Shown here piece after piece: positions 8,910 through 17,102 of a stretch of 64,000 nt of DNA. The DNA is taken from contig NZ_PYWL01000001.1 of NCBI RefSeq assembly GCF_003049525.1, positions 620,001 through 684,000 on the forward strand, written 5' to 3'. Every line of letters begins with the position of its first letter. The first letter of the stretch is position 1. Under the pieces are notes generated by a model. That model made no database searches. It saw nothing but the letters and a program-made list of their open reading frames with translations, and was not told where the DNA came from. Made by a program: the position numbers and the translations under genes. The DNA is from Lysinibacillus fusiformis. GTDB lineage: Bacteria > Bacillota > Bacilli > Bacillales_A > Planococcaceae.

Positions 8910-9269
8910 TCAATTCTTTTTGTCGTAATACATCCCGTCCATCACACGAACATTGGAGTAAGGGTTGAAATATTGCTGTTCACTTTTTTTCGTTTTTTGT
9001 AGGTTTGCCATGTCTTGTTTAACTGCATCCATAACAGCTGCTAATCTTTTTTTTATACCATTATCTAATTCAAGTAGTGTACGATGAATGCGGTTCTGTT
9101 CATCGAATTGAAAACCTTCTTGTCTCAAGCCTTTAATAATTGTTTCACGCTTGTCCAACATGGTATTAATTGTTTCAATATATTCGTCACGTTCTTCACC
9201 ATTTGGAATGTCACCTAAATGCTTAAAGAGATTGGCAGACACCTGTAATAGTTGATCTGTTTGATACAT
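8910..9269 (-). CDS. fliT: FliT-like flagellar chaperone
   Basis: FliT-type proteins are small helical chaperones; in Bacillus FliT is encoded next to fliS and is thought to serve the cap protein FliD. This 119-residue protein is mainly alpha-helical with two predicted coiled-coil stretches (about residues 20-45 and 65-95) and a tyrosine- and asparagine-rich tail (QQYFNPYSNVRVMDGMYYDKK). Sequence similarity within this family is low, so the call rests on size, composition and position directly after fliD. ATG at 9269 follows a short gap after fliD, consistent with co-transcription. Confidence 0.75.
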   Translation of the reverse strand: MYQTDQLLQVSANLFKHLGDIPNGEERDEYIETINTMLDKRETIIKGLRQEGFQFDEQNRIHRTLLELDNGIKKRLAAVMDAVKQDMANLQKTKKSEQQYFNPYSNVRVMDGMYYDKKN

Positions 9270-9297
9270 AATACTCTCCTATCTAATAAAGAAAGCC

Positions 9298-11790
9298 TTA
9301 GCCTTGCATGAACATGCTTGATTGTTGATTTGCTTTATTAATAGCTTGCTCCATTGCTGTGAATTGTTTCCAGTATCGTGCTTCTATATCCTCTAGTTTT
9401 CTTTTCCAAGTGCTGATTCGACTTTCTGTATCAACCAAATTTTTTCCAATTGCATATTGAGCGTCGGTCATCGTAGAGCGGCCTGCTTTTTTTTCAATAG
9501 TAATTTCAAAAGTTTTCATCGATTCACGAAGTTTATCTAAATAACCGCGTGTATCGACTGTTTTTCCGTCTACGACATCATCTTTTTTACCTTCACTATT
9601 TTTAAAGAGTTTTTCAACTGCATCAGGGTCTTCTTCTAATACTTTTCGTAATTTTGTTTCATCAATTTCTAAAGTACCGCCATCATTATAATTTTTTGAT
9701 GTTGTAATCCCAATACTAAAGAGGGAATTATATTTTGAGTCAATACCAGAATTTGATTGGTATACTAAAGAACGCATACCTGCAAGCCCTTCACGAATAA
9801 GAGTGTCACCTCTTAATAAACCACTCTTCGCTTTTTCTTCCCAAAGCTTAATCTCACTTTCTGACATCTCTTCTCTTTGTTCACTAGTCAACGGCTTATA
9901 ATCACGATATTTTGTTTCTTTAGTTTGATCATTTAAATCTTTGATAAAACCGTTATAAGTAGTGACAAATTCCTTAATTTTAGCCATGATGTCATCCACA
10001 TCTGTTGTGGAAGTCATAGTGACCGCTTGTGCTTGTGGAGCAGCATTTACTTTATCCTCGTCAACTACTTTACCGCCACTACCATCATCCTTTAAAATAC
10101 CTGCTGCAGTTGCATCTGCTGTTGCTGCTTTTTCGGTATTAGTAGCCTCTGTTAAACGAGTTTGAGCTGCTTTTTCTTCAGCAACTGCAGTTAAATACTC
10201 GGAACGCTTAATATTTTGATCGGCTAAATCATAAAATTGACCTTTTTTTTCTGGTGATAAGCTATTCCAAATCTCTTTTTGTTTTTCTGTTAAATCTTCA
10301 ACCTTTTTAGTACCTTCTTGCAACTCTTTAATTAACGCATCGCCTAACTGACTATACTTTTGTTTGAAATCGTCAGCCTGAGCTTTTTCTTGATAAGTTT
10401 TTAAAGTTGCTGAATCTGTTGCTATTAAATTAGTTAAATCATCTTTACTTAAAGATTTTAGCGCATCTTTTACTTCCTTTGTAAACTCCGGATTATCATC
10501 TATATCTTTATGAATTTTTTCAATTGAATCACTGCTGTTATATGAGAAACGTTTTAATGCATCAATGGCATTTTGATCAAAATCTTTTAATTTTACACCA
10601 TATTTTTCGTATTCCGCTTGAGCTTTAAAATCTGTAAGCTGATCTTTGTTTGAAAATAGAACATCTAACACATCATTAGATAAATCCTTTAATTTCGCTT
10701 TGCTTTCATCACTTAAAGAGCTTCCATCTAGATTATCTTTAATACCTTGTGCAGATGATTGGTTTTTAATGTAATTTATTTCATCAGTTGATAAATTTCT
10801 CCACGCATTATTCCCAAGTTTGTTATACTGCACTTGTTGTGATAAAGATAAAGTATTACCAAAGGCGTTTTTATATGCAGTTTCATGGTTAGCTGTATAA
10901 CTATTAACATCACTAGCACCATAAGCATTTTGTTTTGTAATAAGATTTGCTTGTTTATTTGCTAAATTGGTAGTAGCATTTTTTAATTCTTCCACAGCAG
11001 CCTTATATTTATCTGCAATCGTTTGGAGGCCATTAAATGTATCTTTTAACGTTACATTATAGCCTGAAATAGTAAACGTATTTGTTGTTCTTTCTGTAGC
11101 TATGCCATTCACAGTGAAAATAGCATTTTTTCCTTCTGTATTTTGAACTTTATTAGGATCAGCAAACCCTAACTTGTTGAAAATATCTAAACCACCTACA
11201 ACTTTGATTTCATCATCACCTTTAACATCACCAGTGTTTTTGGCAGTAAAGGAGAATCGACCATTTTCAAATACAGCACTAATTCCTGCATTACTAGAAT
11301 TCACTTTACTAATAAATTGATCAACTGTCATATCAGGAGTAATTTCAATCTTTGTTGCTTCACTTGCTAATTTGCCGTTGGTTTGGATGGCTTTAAACTC
11401 TATAGTTCCTGTTGATGCAAAATCGGATATTTTCGTAGTTCCTACAGCATTAACCTGGTCACCAACTTTACGAGCTGCTGTAGCTAATTGAGAAACACCC
11501 TCAATTGACAGTGTTCCCGCAGCACTTCCTGTTGCAGTTGCAGATACTAAGTTAGAATTGGAACTAGCTGCAGTTTTAGAAATGAGACTTTTTAGTACTA
11601 GATTATCTGATATATAAGTATCAAATGTTTTTAGTTTTGTATTAACACCTCGGTATGCGTCACGTTGCCACTCGTACGTTTGTTTCTTTTGATATAACTT
11701 GTTTAACGGTGCTCTTTCCGCATTCATTAATTTTTTTACCAGTGAATCTATATCCATTCCTGAAGCTAAACCGCCGATTCTATTTACCAT
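9298..11790 (-). CDS. fliD: Flagellar filament cap FliD with a large inserted domain
   Basis: FliD forms the pentameric cap at the filament tip and helps flagellin fold into place; it may also act in adhesion. The conserved N terminus (MVNRIGGLASGMDIDSLVKKLM) and the C-terminal FliD domain (about residues 590-830, starting at TSTTDVDDIMAKIKEFV and ending in an amphipathic helix) are clear. The protein has 830 residues, against about 500 in B. subtilis. The extra length is an insertion of about 335 residues (roughly 255-590), rich in charged helices, containing three degenerate units of about 75 residues (about 303-385, 386-462, 463-530). Such surface-exposed inserts vary between strains in many flagellar proteins. 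Confidence 0.93.
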   Translation of the reverse strand: MVNRIGGLASGMDIDSLVKKLMNAERAPLNKLYQKKQTYEWQRDAYRGVNTKLKTFDTYISDNLVLKSLISKTAASSNSNLVSATATGSAAGTLSIEGVSQLATAARKVGDQVNAVGTTKISDFASTGTIEFKAIQTNGKLASEATKIEITPDMTVDQFISKVNSSNAGISAVFENGRFSFTAKNTGDVKGDDEIKVVGGLDIFNKLGFADPNKVQNTEGKNAIFTVNGIATERTTNTFTISGYNVTLKDTFNGLQTIADKYKAAVEELKNATTNLANKQANLITKQNAYGASDVNSYTANHETAYKNAFGNTLSLSQQVQYNKLGNNAWRNLSTDEINYIKNQSSAQGIKDNLDGSSLSDESKAKLKDLSNDVLDVLFSNKDQLTDFKAQAEYEKYGVKLKDFDQNAIDALKRFSYNSSDSIEKIHKDIDDNPEFTKEVKDALKSLSKDDLTNLIATDSATLKTYQEKAQADDFKQKYSQLGDALIKELQEGTKKVEDLTEKQKEIWNSLSPEKKGQFYDLADQNIKRSEYLTAVAEEKAAQTRLTEATNTEKAATADATAAGILKDDGSGGKVVDEDKVNAAPQAQAVTMTSTTDVDDIMAKIKEFVTTYNGFIKDLNDQTKETKYRDYKPLTSEQREEMSESEIKLWEEKAKSGLLRGDTLIREGLAGMRSLVYQSNSGIDSKYNSLFSIGITTSKNYNDGGTLEIDETKLRKVLEEDPDAVEKLFKNSEGKKDDVVDGKTVDTRGYLDKLRESMKTFEITIEKKAGRSTMTDAQYAIGKNLVDTESRISTWKRKLEDIEARYWKQFTAMEQAINKANQQSSMFMQG

Positions 11791-11811
11791 TATATTTCCT
11801 CCTAAATATTC

Positions 11812-12201
11812 TTATATTTTTTCGTCCACGATCATCCCTAATAACTTTTGCATCTCATAATATGCGTCTAAAAGTTTTTTGGGAGGGATCTCTTTTACGA
11901 CTTCTTCTGTTTGGGTATCAACAACTTGTACAAAATATCGATCTAAACCGTCATGTAACACAAATTTAGAAGCATTATGATTGATTTGCAAAAATTCATT
12001 CACAGTGTCTATCGCATTTTGTAATTTTTCTTTAGATACCTCTTGACTTTCAGCAACTGGTATTTTTTCTCCTTGTGATTGCGTTATTAACTGAGATTTA
12101 CTAGTAGTCATCGTAGTTTCTTCTAAACTAGCTTTCTGAGAAGATGGTGATGAAGTTGCAGTGCCCACATCTGTAGATTGTCCTTGAGCTGCAATACGCA
12201 T
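11812..12201 (-). CDS. flaG: Flagellar protein FlaG
   Basis: FlaG-family proteins (YvyC in B. subtilis) are encoded before fliD and influence filament length; the mechanism is unclear. The 129-residue protein has a serine- and threonine-rich variable first half and the conserved C-terminal FlaG domain (about residues 60-125): AIDTVNEFLQ, ASKFVLHDGLDRYFVQVVD, EVVKEIPPKKLLDAYYEM. It is the first gene of the operon flaG-fliD-fliT-fliS; a sigma-D-like promoter lies about 40 bases upstream, and the fliD start follows 21 bases after its stop. Confidence 0.92.
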   Translation of the reverse strand: MRIAAQGQSTDVGTATSSPSSQKASLEETTMTTSKSQLITQSQGEKIPVAESQEVSKEKLQNAIDTVNEFLQINHNASKFVLHDGLDRYFVQVVDTQTEEVVKEIPPKKLLDAYYEMQKLLGMIVDEKI

Positions 12202-12240
12202 AATATGTAACCTCCTAAACTTTTCTTATTCTTATATCTA

Positions 12241-12266
12241 GTATCGGAAGTTTTTAGAAATGTTTC
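12241..12266 (-). promoter_or_regulatory. Sigma-D-like promoter of flaG-fliD-fliT-fliS
   Basis: The minus strand has GAAA (12263-12266), 15 bases, then CCGATAC (12241-12247), against the motility sigma-D consensus TAAA-N15-CCGATAT. It is placed about 40 bases before flaG. The orthologous B. subtilis operon is sigma-D dependent. Confidence 0.7.
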
Positions 12267-12307
12267 ACCTTTTTACAGTAAACTAGTTTTGATAATACCT
12301 TTCTCAC

Positions 12308-12347
12308 AAAAACCCCTTATTCAGATGGTATTTACCTGAAAAAGGGG
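12308..12347 (-). terminator. Terminator of fliB
   Basis: A long stem (12313-12324 with 12336-12347, CCCC/GGGG base) followed on the minus strand by five T residues, 38 bases after the methylase stop codon. Confidence 0.85.
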
Positions 12348-12384
12348 CTTCCTTAAATCTTTTTTATATTCAATTTTGGTAGCT

Positions 12385-13605
12385 CTACTTACTAATCATG
12401 ACAAACATATGTCCCATAGTCGTATAGCCTAATTCCACCATACCTTCCTTTACATCTTGCAAATATGAAGGGGTATGTTCAATTACCTTCGCAAGCTGTT
12501 GGACACATTCAATAAACATTTCTTGTGTTAATTGTTGTTGTTTACCGGCCATGCCAATTAAATGCAACTTAATTAGCGTAAAATTGACAACAAGCATCAT
12601 ATAACTTTCAAATAATGTTTGATAATCATATGGGAATAAGTTTTTAAATACATAATTCACAATATAATTTTCAAACATATATTCATGATTACTAATAAAT
12701 GGTTCATATATATGGGTATAGGATTCTCGATATTTCGTAATTGTGTTTTCTATATCCTGTACTTCTTTTTCATCATTCTCTTCCAATGCTAAGCCTTCTA
12801 TTAACTGTTGGAGTACAGTTATATATTTTTCTGAAGCTATACCACTTGTAATTCGCAAACGAAGTAGAGCTCGTGCTAAATTAAGCTGAAAATTTAGATT
12901 CCCCTTAATTTCCTTTAATGAATCAATAAATTCTTTATTATTTAAACGATTTAAATAATCCTGCATTATGCGTGGCAACTGTTTACCCAACTCACTCGGC
13001 TTCAATTGTTCAATTTTTTGTATAAATAATCCTAAAACAATTAAACGTATTTCTATTGGCTGTTGTCTACTTTGAAGAAGTTGGATTGAAAAAACTCGCA
13101 AATCCCAAAAATGAGGATATTTTCCTAATACTATCTCCTTATTCATTAGACCTCGCGTATTTTTGGGCTCTTCTGCCTCAATAAAACCAATTCCTTCTTT
13201 ACGTAATAGAATGACTCTTGCGGCTTCTGGGCAAGATAATGTTAGGCTTTTTTCTGTTACATTACCAACACGTGTAAGATGCCGTGGATAAATGGCACAT
13301 GTATTACATAAAAATTCTTCTCCTAATTCTTTATGAATACTACATAATCCATCATCTAACACCATATGGCATTTTTTATTTTCGTCTAAGATAAACTTTG
13401 CATAATTAGCATCATCATGTTCTTTACGATTTCTTTTTACATATTTCGATAATTTCTCTGCCATCTCTGGCTGACTCACTTTACGGTACGTTTGGTATGT
13501 TTTCTTTTCAACTGCAATATTCCATCCAGCACAACAGGTATCTTCACAAGCACTACCAATACAATTAAAATCATTTAAATATTCAGGTATTAATATAGGT
13601 CTCAT
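12385..13605 (-). CDS. fliB: Flagellin lysine-N-methylase FliB
   Basis: FliB methylates lysine side chains of flagellin, a modification best known in Salmonella. The 406-residue protein has the family's cysteine-rich N-terminal part: CIGSACEDTCCAGW (residues about 15-28), then CHMVLDDGLCSIH and CNTCAIYPRHLTR, a pattern suited to metal or cluster binding. The remaining about 250 residues are helical and less conserved. It is a single gene between flaG and the pseudaminic acid operon, with its own terminator. This places flagellin methylation and glycosylation genes side by side. No sigma-D-like promoter was seen upstream, so its expression may differ from its neighbours. Confidence 0.88.
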   Translation of the reverse strand: MRPILIPEYLNDFNCIGSACEDTCCAGWNIAVEKKTYQTYRKVSQPEMAEKLSKYVKRNRKEHDDANYAKFILDENKKCHMVLDDGLCSIHKELGEEFLCNTCAIYPRHLTRVGNVTEKSLTLSCPEAARVILLRKEGIGFIEAEEPKNTRGLMNKEIVLGKYPHFWDLRVFSIQLLQSRQQPIEIRLIVLGLFIQKIEQLKPSELGKQLPRIMQDYLNRLNNKEFIDSLKEIKGNLNFQLNLARALLRLRITSGIASEKYITVLQQLIEGLALEENDEKEVQDIENTITKYRESYTHIYEPFISNHEYMFENYIVNYVFKNLFPYDYQTLFESYMMLVVNFTLIKLHLIGMAGKQQQLTQEMFIECVQQLAKVIEHTPSYLQDVKEGMVELGYTTMGHMFVMISK

Positions 13606-13722
13606 TTTTCCACATCCTATATACTACACTCATATAATTATTTATTACATAAATGTTCATATTTATTTTTTAATTAAAGGGATTTTATTAGATTTTTTAA
13701 AATTCCTTCGTGCGTAATATTT

Positions 13723-14760
13723 TTATAGATCCTCAAATTTTAATGGTGAACCTACAATATAATTTTTTCGTGCTTTTTTATTTAGTACATGATTGAAATA
13801 CTTAGGTTCTAAACCATATCCTGGACGTACAATTTTTATATTTTCTTTTGTAAATTTCTCTCCAGCTTTTATATCTTTGGATACATAAATGGAACGACGG
13901 AATTTTAGAGAAGCTTTTTCTTTTTCTGTTGGACCATAAGTAACTTTTCCCATAGCTATCCAAGCTCGTTCAGTCTCTTCTACAAGCGCCTTCATTTCAG
14001 CTGGCTCCATTGAAAATGCTGCGTCAACGCCACCATCGGCTCGGTCCAATGTAAAATGTTTTTCTATGACAGTTGCCCCTAGTGCAACACTTGCTACAGC
14101 CACACCTATTCCGAGTGTATGGTCAGATAATCCAATTTGGACATCGTCAAATAACTGTTTCATATGTGGAATTGTTAATATATTTGTGTTTTCAGGTGTT
14201 GCAGGGTATGTACTTGTACATTTTAGTAATACTAAGTCTTTACAGCCAGCTTCTTTGGCTGTGCGTACTAATTCATCTAATTCTGCCAATGTTGCCATAC
14301 CAGTGGATATTATCATTGGTTTACCAGTTGCAGCAACTTTTTTGATAAGCGGTAAATCCGTATTCTCAAAGGAAGCAATTTTATAGAGAGGAACTTCTAA
14401 TTCCTCTAAAAAATCAACAGCTGTTTCATCAAATGGCGTACTAAAAGCAATCATTCCCAATTCTTTTGCACGATCGAAAATTGGTTTATGCCACTCCCAA
14501 GGAGTATATGCCTCATTATAAAGGTCATATAGCTTCTTATCTTTCCATAAACTCTCCGAATCACTAATCAAAAAATCAGGTGAGTCTACATTAAGAGTTA
14601 ATGTATCTGCTGTATATGTTTGTATTTTTAAAGCTTGGGCCCCAGAAACTGCAGCTGCTTCTACAATCTCTAATGCTCGATCCAGTGATTGATTATGATT
14701 CCCTGACATTTCAGCAATTATAAATGGTTTTGTTGAATTGTTTAATATTGAAATATCCAT
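13723..14760 (-). CDS. pseI: Pseudaminic acid synthase
   Basis: PseI condenses 2,4-diacetamido-2,4,6-trideoxy-L-altrose (6-deoxy-AltdiNAc) with phosphoenolpyruvate to give pseudaminic acid. The 345-residue protein has the NeuB-type TIM barrel (FIIAEMSGNHNQSLDRALEI start; ALKIQTYTADTLTL; GLSDHTLG; ATVIEKHFTLDR) and a C-terminal SAF (antifreeze-like) domain (about 285-345). The MSGNHN and IQTYTADT segments fit PseI better than sialic acid synthase NeuB, as does the pathway context. It is the last gene of the pse operon, 1 base from the formyltransferase stop. A weak hairpin near 13680-13715 may terminate the operon. Confidence 0.9.
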   Translation of the reverse strand: MDISILNNSTKPFIIAEMSGNHNQSLDRALEIVEAAAVSGAQALKIQTYTADTLTLNVDSPDFLISDSESLWKDKKLYDLYNEAYTPWEWHKPIFDRAKELGMIAFSTPFDETAVDFLEELEVPLYKIASFENTDLPLIKKVAATGKPMIISTGMATLAELDELVRTAKEAGCKDLVLLKCTSTYPATPENTNILTIPHMKQLFDDVQIGLSDHTLGIGVAVASVALGATVIEKHFTLDRADGGVDAAFSMEPAEMKALVEETERAWIAMGKVTYGPTEKEKASLKFRRSIYVSKDIKAGEKFTKENIKIVRPGYGLEPKYFNHVLNKKARKNYIVGSPLKFEDL

Positions 14761-14761
14761 A

Positions 14762-15334
14762 TTAATTCCTCATTTCTTTTAACTTAGATACAGGTGTATC
14801 CCAACCATTCATTAATAATCCATTATATTTATCTCTATCTTTTTTATAATGAATACTTCCTTCTTTAATACTTTGTGACATTGTTGTAAAATCGCCAGAT
14901 CTTATAGTTGTCCAATATTCAAAAAAGAGTTTTTCAATTTCATCTATTAAGATTTTATAACTTTCACGTAAAGTAATATCTCCATTAAAAGGAACTTCTT
15001 TTTGAATAATTATATTTCCTGTATCGATACCCTCATCAACTAAATGAATTGTTACACCTTTTTTTGTATCTTCTATAAAACTCCAAAAATTCGGATCCGC
15101 TCCTCTATTCCATGGCAAATACGATATGTGCAAATTAATTATTCTATTATGTAAATAATTAATAATATCTTTAGAAATAATATGTCTATATCCATAACTT
15201 ATTACTACATCAAATTTATTTAATTTTACATATTCTAGTGATATTTTTTCCTCAGTTCTATAAACTTCATCATTATTCTCTTGTAACTTATTACAAAAAT
15301 TCTCACGATAAGGTCCTAAAAATAATATCTTCAT
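14762..15334 (-). CDS. Formyltransferase-family enzyme in the pse operon
   Basis: A 190-residue 10-formyltetrahydrofolate-dependent N-formyltransferase by motif. INLHISYLPWNRGADPN matches the N-x-H-x-(SLLP)-x-x-RG signature of methionyl-tRNA and sugar formyltransferases, and GVTIHLVDEGIDTG carries the catalytic Asp; the likely triad is N67, H69, D104. It lacks the tRNA-binding C-terminal domain of Fmt, so an amino-sugar substrate is more likely. It sits between pseG and pseI, where pathways usually carry the PseH N-acetyltransferase, and no acetyltransferase is present in the operon. Inference: it may formylate the 4-amino group made by PseC, giving a 7-N-formyl pseudaminic acid. Substrate is untested. 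Confidence 0.82.
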   Translation of the reverse strand: MKILFLGPYRENFCNKLQENNDEVYRTEEKISLEYVKLNKFDVVISYGYRHIISKDIINYLHNRIINLHISYLPWNRGADPNFWSFIEDTKKGVTIHLVDEGIDTGNIIIQKEVPFNGDITLRESYKILIDEIEKLFFEYWTTIRSGDFTTMSQSIKEGSIHYKKDRDKYNGLLMNGWDTPVSKLKEMRN

Positions 15335-15351
15335 TAATTATTACACCTCCA

Positions 15352-16368
15352 TTAAATGAAAAAACGCATATTGGTTATCATATTATTAATTGTCATGTTT
15401 GATTTGAGCGTTTTATCAACACCATTCTGAATATCATTTATCAAGATTTTCTTGCTCAGCCCTAAATAAATACAAGCTCCTTTAATATGAGTAGCTTTTG
15501 CAATTTCAACTTGATTTTCTGCAACTGCAATTACAAGTGTAGGTAGTTTTAAGAATATTCTTTCCCAAGTCGTCGACCCACCCCCGCCAATTGCTAAATC
15601 GGCTTGTGCCATTAATTCCGCAATATTATTCACTTGGCAATGATAATGAGTATTTTCAATTTCGTCACATAGTTGTTTAATTTTCAATTTATTTGGATTT
15701 GAGTTTCCTACAACTACATCTACAACTAATTTATATTGGTCTATAATCGACTTAATTGCCAAAAGAACTTTCTCTGTTTCATTCGTTGGATCACTACCAC
15801 CAAAGAAAATGAATAAGCGCTCAACTCTCCCATTAAAGGGTTTTATATGATTTCTCGCTTCTAAAAACTCATCTCTTAACAAAGCATGACTTGGCCCTAG
15901 TAGCATTTTAGTAGAAGAAGGAACTAACCCATCGTACCTTGTGTCCATATCTAAATAGAAATTTTGATCCAGTAATATATCACAGTCATGGTTACGATTT
16001 GCCAAATCATCAATAACCATTATACTCTTAACAAAAGGTCGAACTGATTGTTCCCATTTAATATCAATTGAGTAATGATCGATAATCAGCTTTTTCACCG
16101 TATATTGTTTTAAAATCTCAATTGTCTCATAAGCATCTTTTTCCCAGTATTCAGCTACAAAGTTCCATAGAGAACCATCACAAGGCGGTAAATTATAAAC
16201 AACAAACCCTTGTTGTTCTATTAATGTTATACATTCACCCTTTGCACCTCTACAAATAAAGGCTACCTGTTGACCATCTTTTTTTAGCCTGTGCGCTAAT
16301 GTTAAACAACGCATCACATGTCCAGTACCAATTTCAACTGAGGCATCCACTCTTATTATTGTATCCAT
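15352..16368 (-). CDS. pseG: UDP-2,4-diacetamido-2,4,6-trideoxy-altrose hydrolase
   Basis: PseG removes UDP from the nucleotide-activated sugar before PseI acts. The 338-residue protein has the N-terminal glycine-rich loop RVDASVEIGTGHVMRCLTLA with the catalytic-type histidine, the IDHYSIDI segment, and a C-terminal nucleotide-binding half with FFGGSDPTNET and IGGGGSTTWERI, as in MurG-like GT-B folds. It is not fused to an acetyltransferase domain, unlike some PseG/PseH fusions. It starts 8 bases after pseF and ends 17 bases before the formyltransferase, so it belongs to the same operon. If the formyltransferase hypothesis holds, its natural substrate would carry an N-formyl group. Confidence 0.9.
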   Translation of the reverse strand: MDTIIRVDASVEIGTGHVMRCLTLAHRLKKDGQQVAFICRGAKGECITLIEQQGFVVYNLPPCDGSLWNFVAEYWEKDAYETIEILKQYTVKKLIIDHYSIDIKWEQSVRPFVKSIMVIDDLANRNHDCDILLDQNFYLDMDTRYDGLVPSSTKMLLGPSHALLRDEFLEARNHIKPFNGRVERLFIFFGGSDPTNETEKVLLAIKSIIDQYKLVVDVVVGNSNPNKLKIKQLCDEIENTHYHCQVNNIAELMAQADLAIGGGGSTTWERIFLKLPTLVIAVAENQVEIAKATHIKGACIYLGLSKKILINDIQNGVDKTLKSNMTINNMITNMRFFI

Positions 16369-16376
16369 ACCTTCAC

Positions 16377-17102
16377 CTATAACTTCTTTTGTTCAATGTG
16401 AGCGTTAATATAAAACCAATCTGGATTCGCTTCCATAAGTTTCACTGTATCATGGAAGGTAAAATTGGGATTATCATTATAAAGCTTTTCTATTATATTT
16501 TTAATTAGCTGAAAATCTTCCTCTGTATCCACTGTCCATCGATATTTACTATAATCCGTTTCATTTCGGACACTACTTATTTTAAAAACATCAGGATTCG
16601 TATAAAAATAAGCCGTTACATGTTCACGGTCCCTTTCCATTACAGCTTCCTTATAAGCTTTTTCTAAAGCTTCAAACGTAAATGCTTCTGTATCTAAACC
16701 TCTTGGATAAGTTCTATCAACCGTATTTGATACATATTCATAATTATTATCTACAAAGTATTGTATTGTTTTATCAACCACTTGCACATCAATTATCGGG
16801 CAATCTGAAGTAATTCGGACAATTGCATCTGCTTTAAATGTTTTAGCTGTCTCATAATATCTAGCCAATACATCTTTTTCTGACCCTCTAAACCACAAAA
16901 TATTATTTTTCTTGCAAAACTCTACTATTAAATCATCTTTTTCATTCAAGGTAGTTGCTATTACTAAATCATTGATATAATTACTTTGCTGTAAACGCTC
17001 TAATTGATATGATAATAAAGGTCTACCATTCACTTTTTTTAAGATTTTCCCAGGCAGACGAGTTGAACCCATTCTTGCCTGAATTATTGCTACAATTCTC
17101 AT
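16377..17102 (-). CDS. pseF: CMP-pseudaminic acid synthetase-like cytidylyltransferase
   Basis: A 241-residue nucleotidyltransferase of the SpsF/CMP-sugar synthetase type. MRIVAIIQARMGSTRLPGKIL is the typical nucleotide-binding start, followed by ITSDCPIID and a DTEEDFQLI segment near the C terminus. In pse operons this protein activates pseudaminic acid with CTP. The start overlaps the pseC stop by 4 bases (ATGA type), giving translational coupling. It belongs to the SpsF branch also seen in Bacillus spore coat polysaccharide loci, so the acceptor is inferred from context and not from active-site residues. Confidence 0.85.
   Translation of the reverse strand: MRIVAIIQARMGSTRLPGKILKKVNGRPLLSYQLERLQQSNYINDLVIATTLNEKDDLIVEFCKKNNILWFRGSEKDVLARYYETAKTFKADAIVRITSDCPIIDVQVVDKTIQYFVDNNYEYVSNTVDRTYPRGLDTEAFTFEALEKAYKEAVMERDREHVTAYFYTNPDVFKISSVRNETDYSKYRWTVDTEEDFQLIKNIIEKLYNDNPNFTFHDTVKLMEANPDWFYINAHIEQKKL

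Noticed and set aside
13723..14760. Sialic acid (NeuB) or legionaminic acid synthase
   Set aside because: The family is shared, but the operon contains PseB, PseC and PseG types and no NeuC or NeuA, so pseudaminic acid synthase is the better call.
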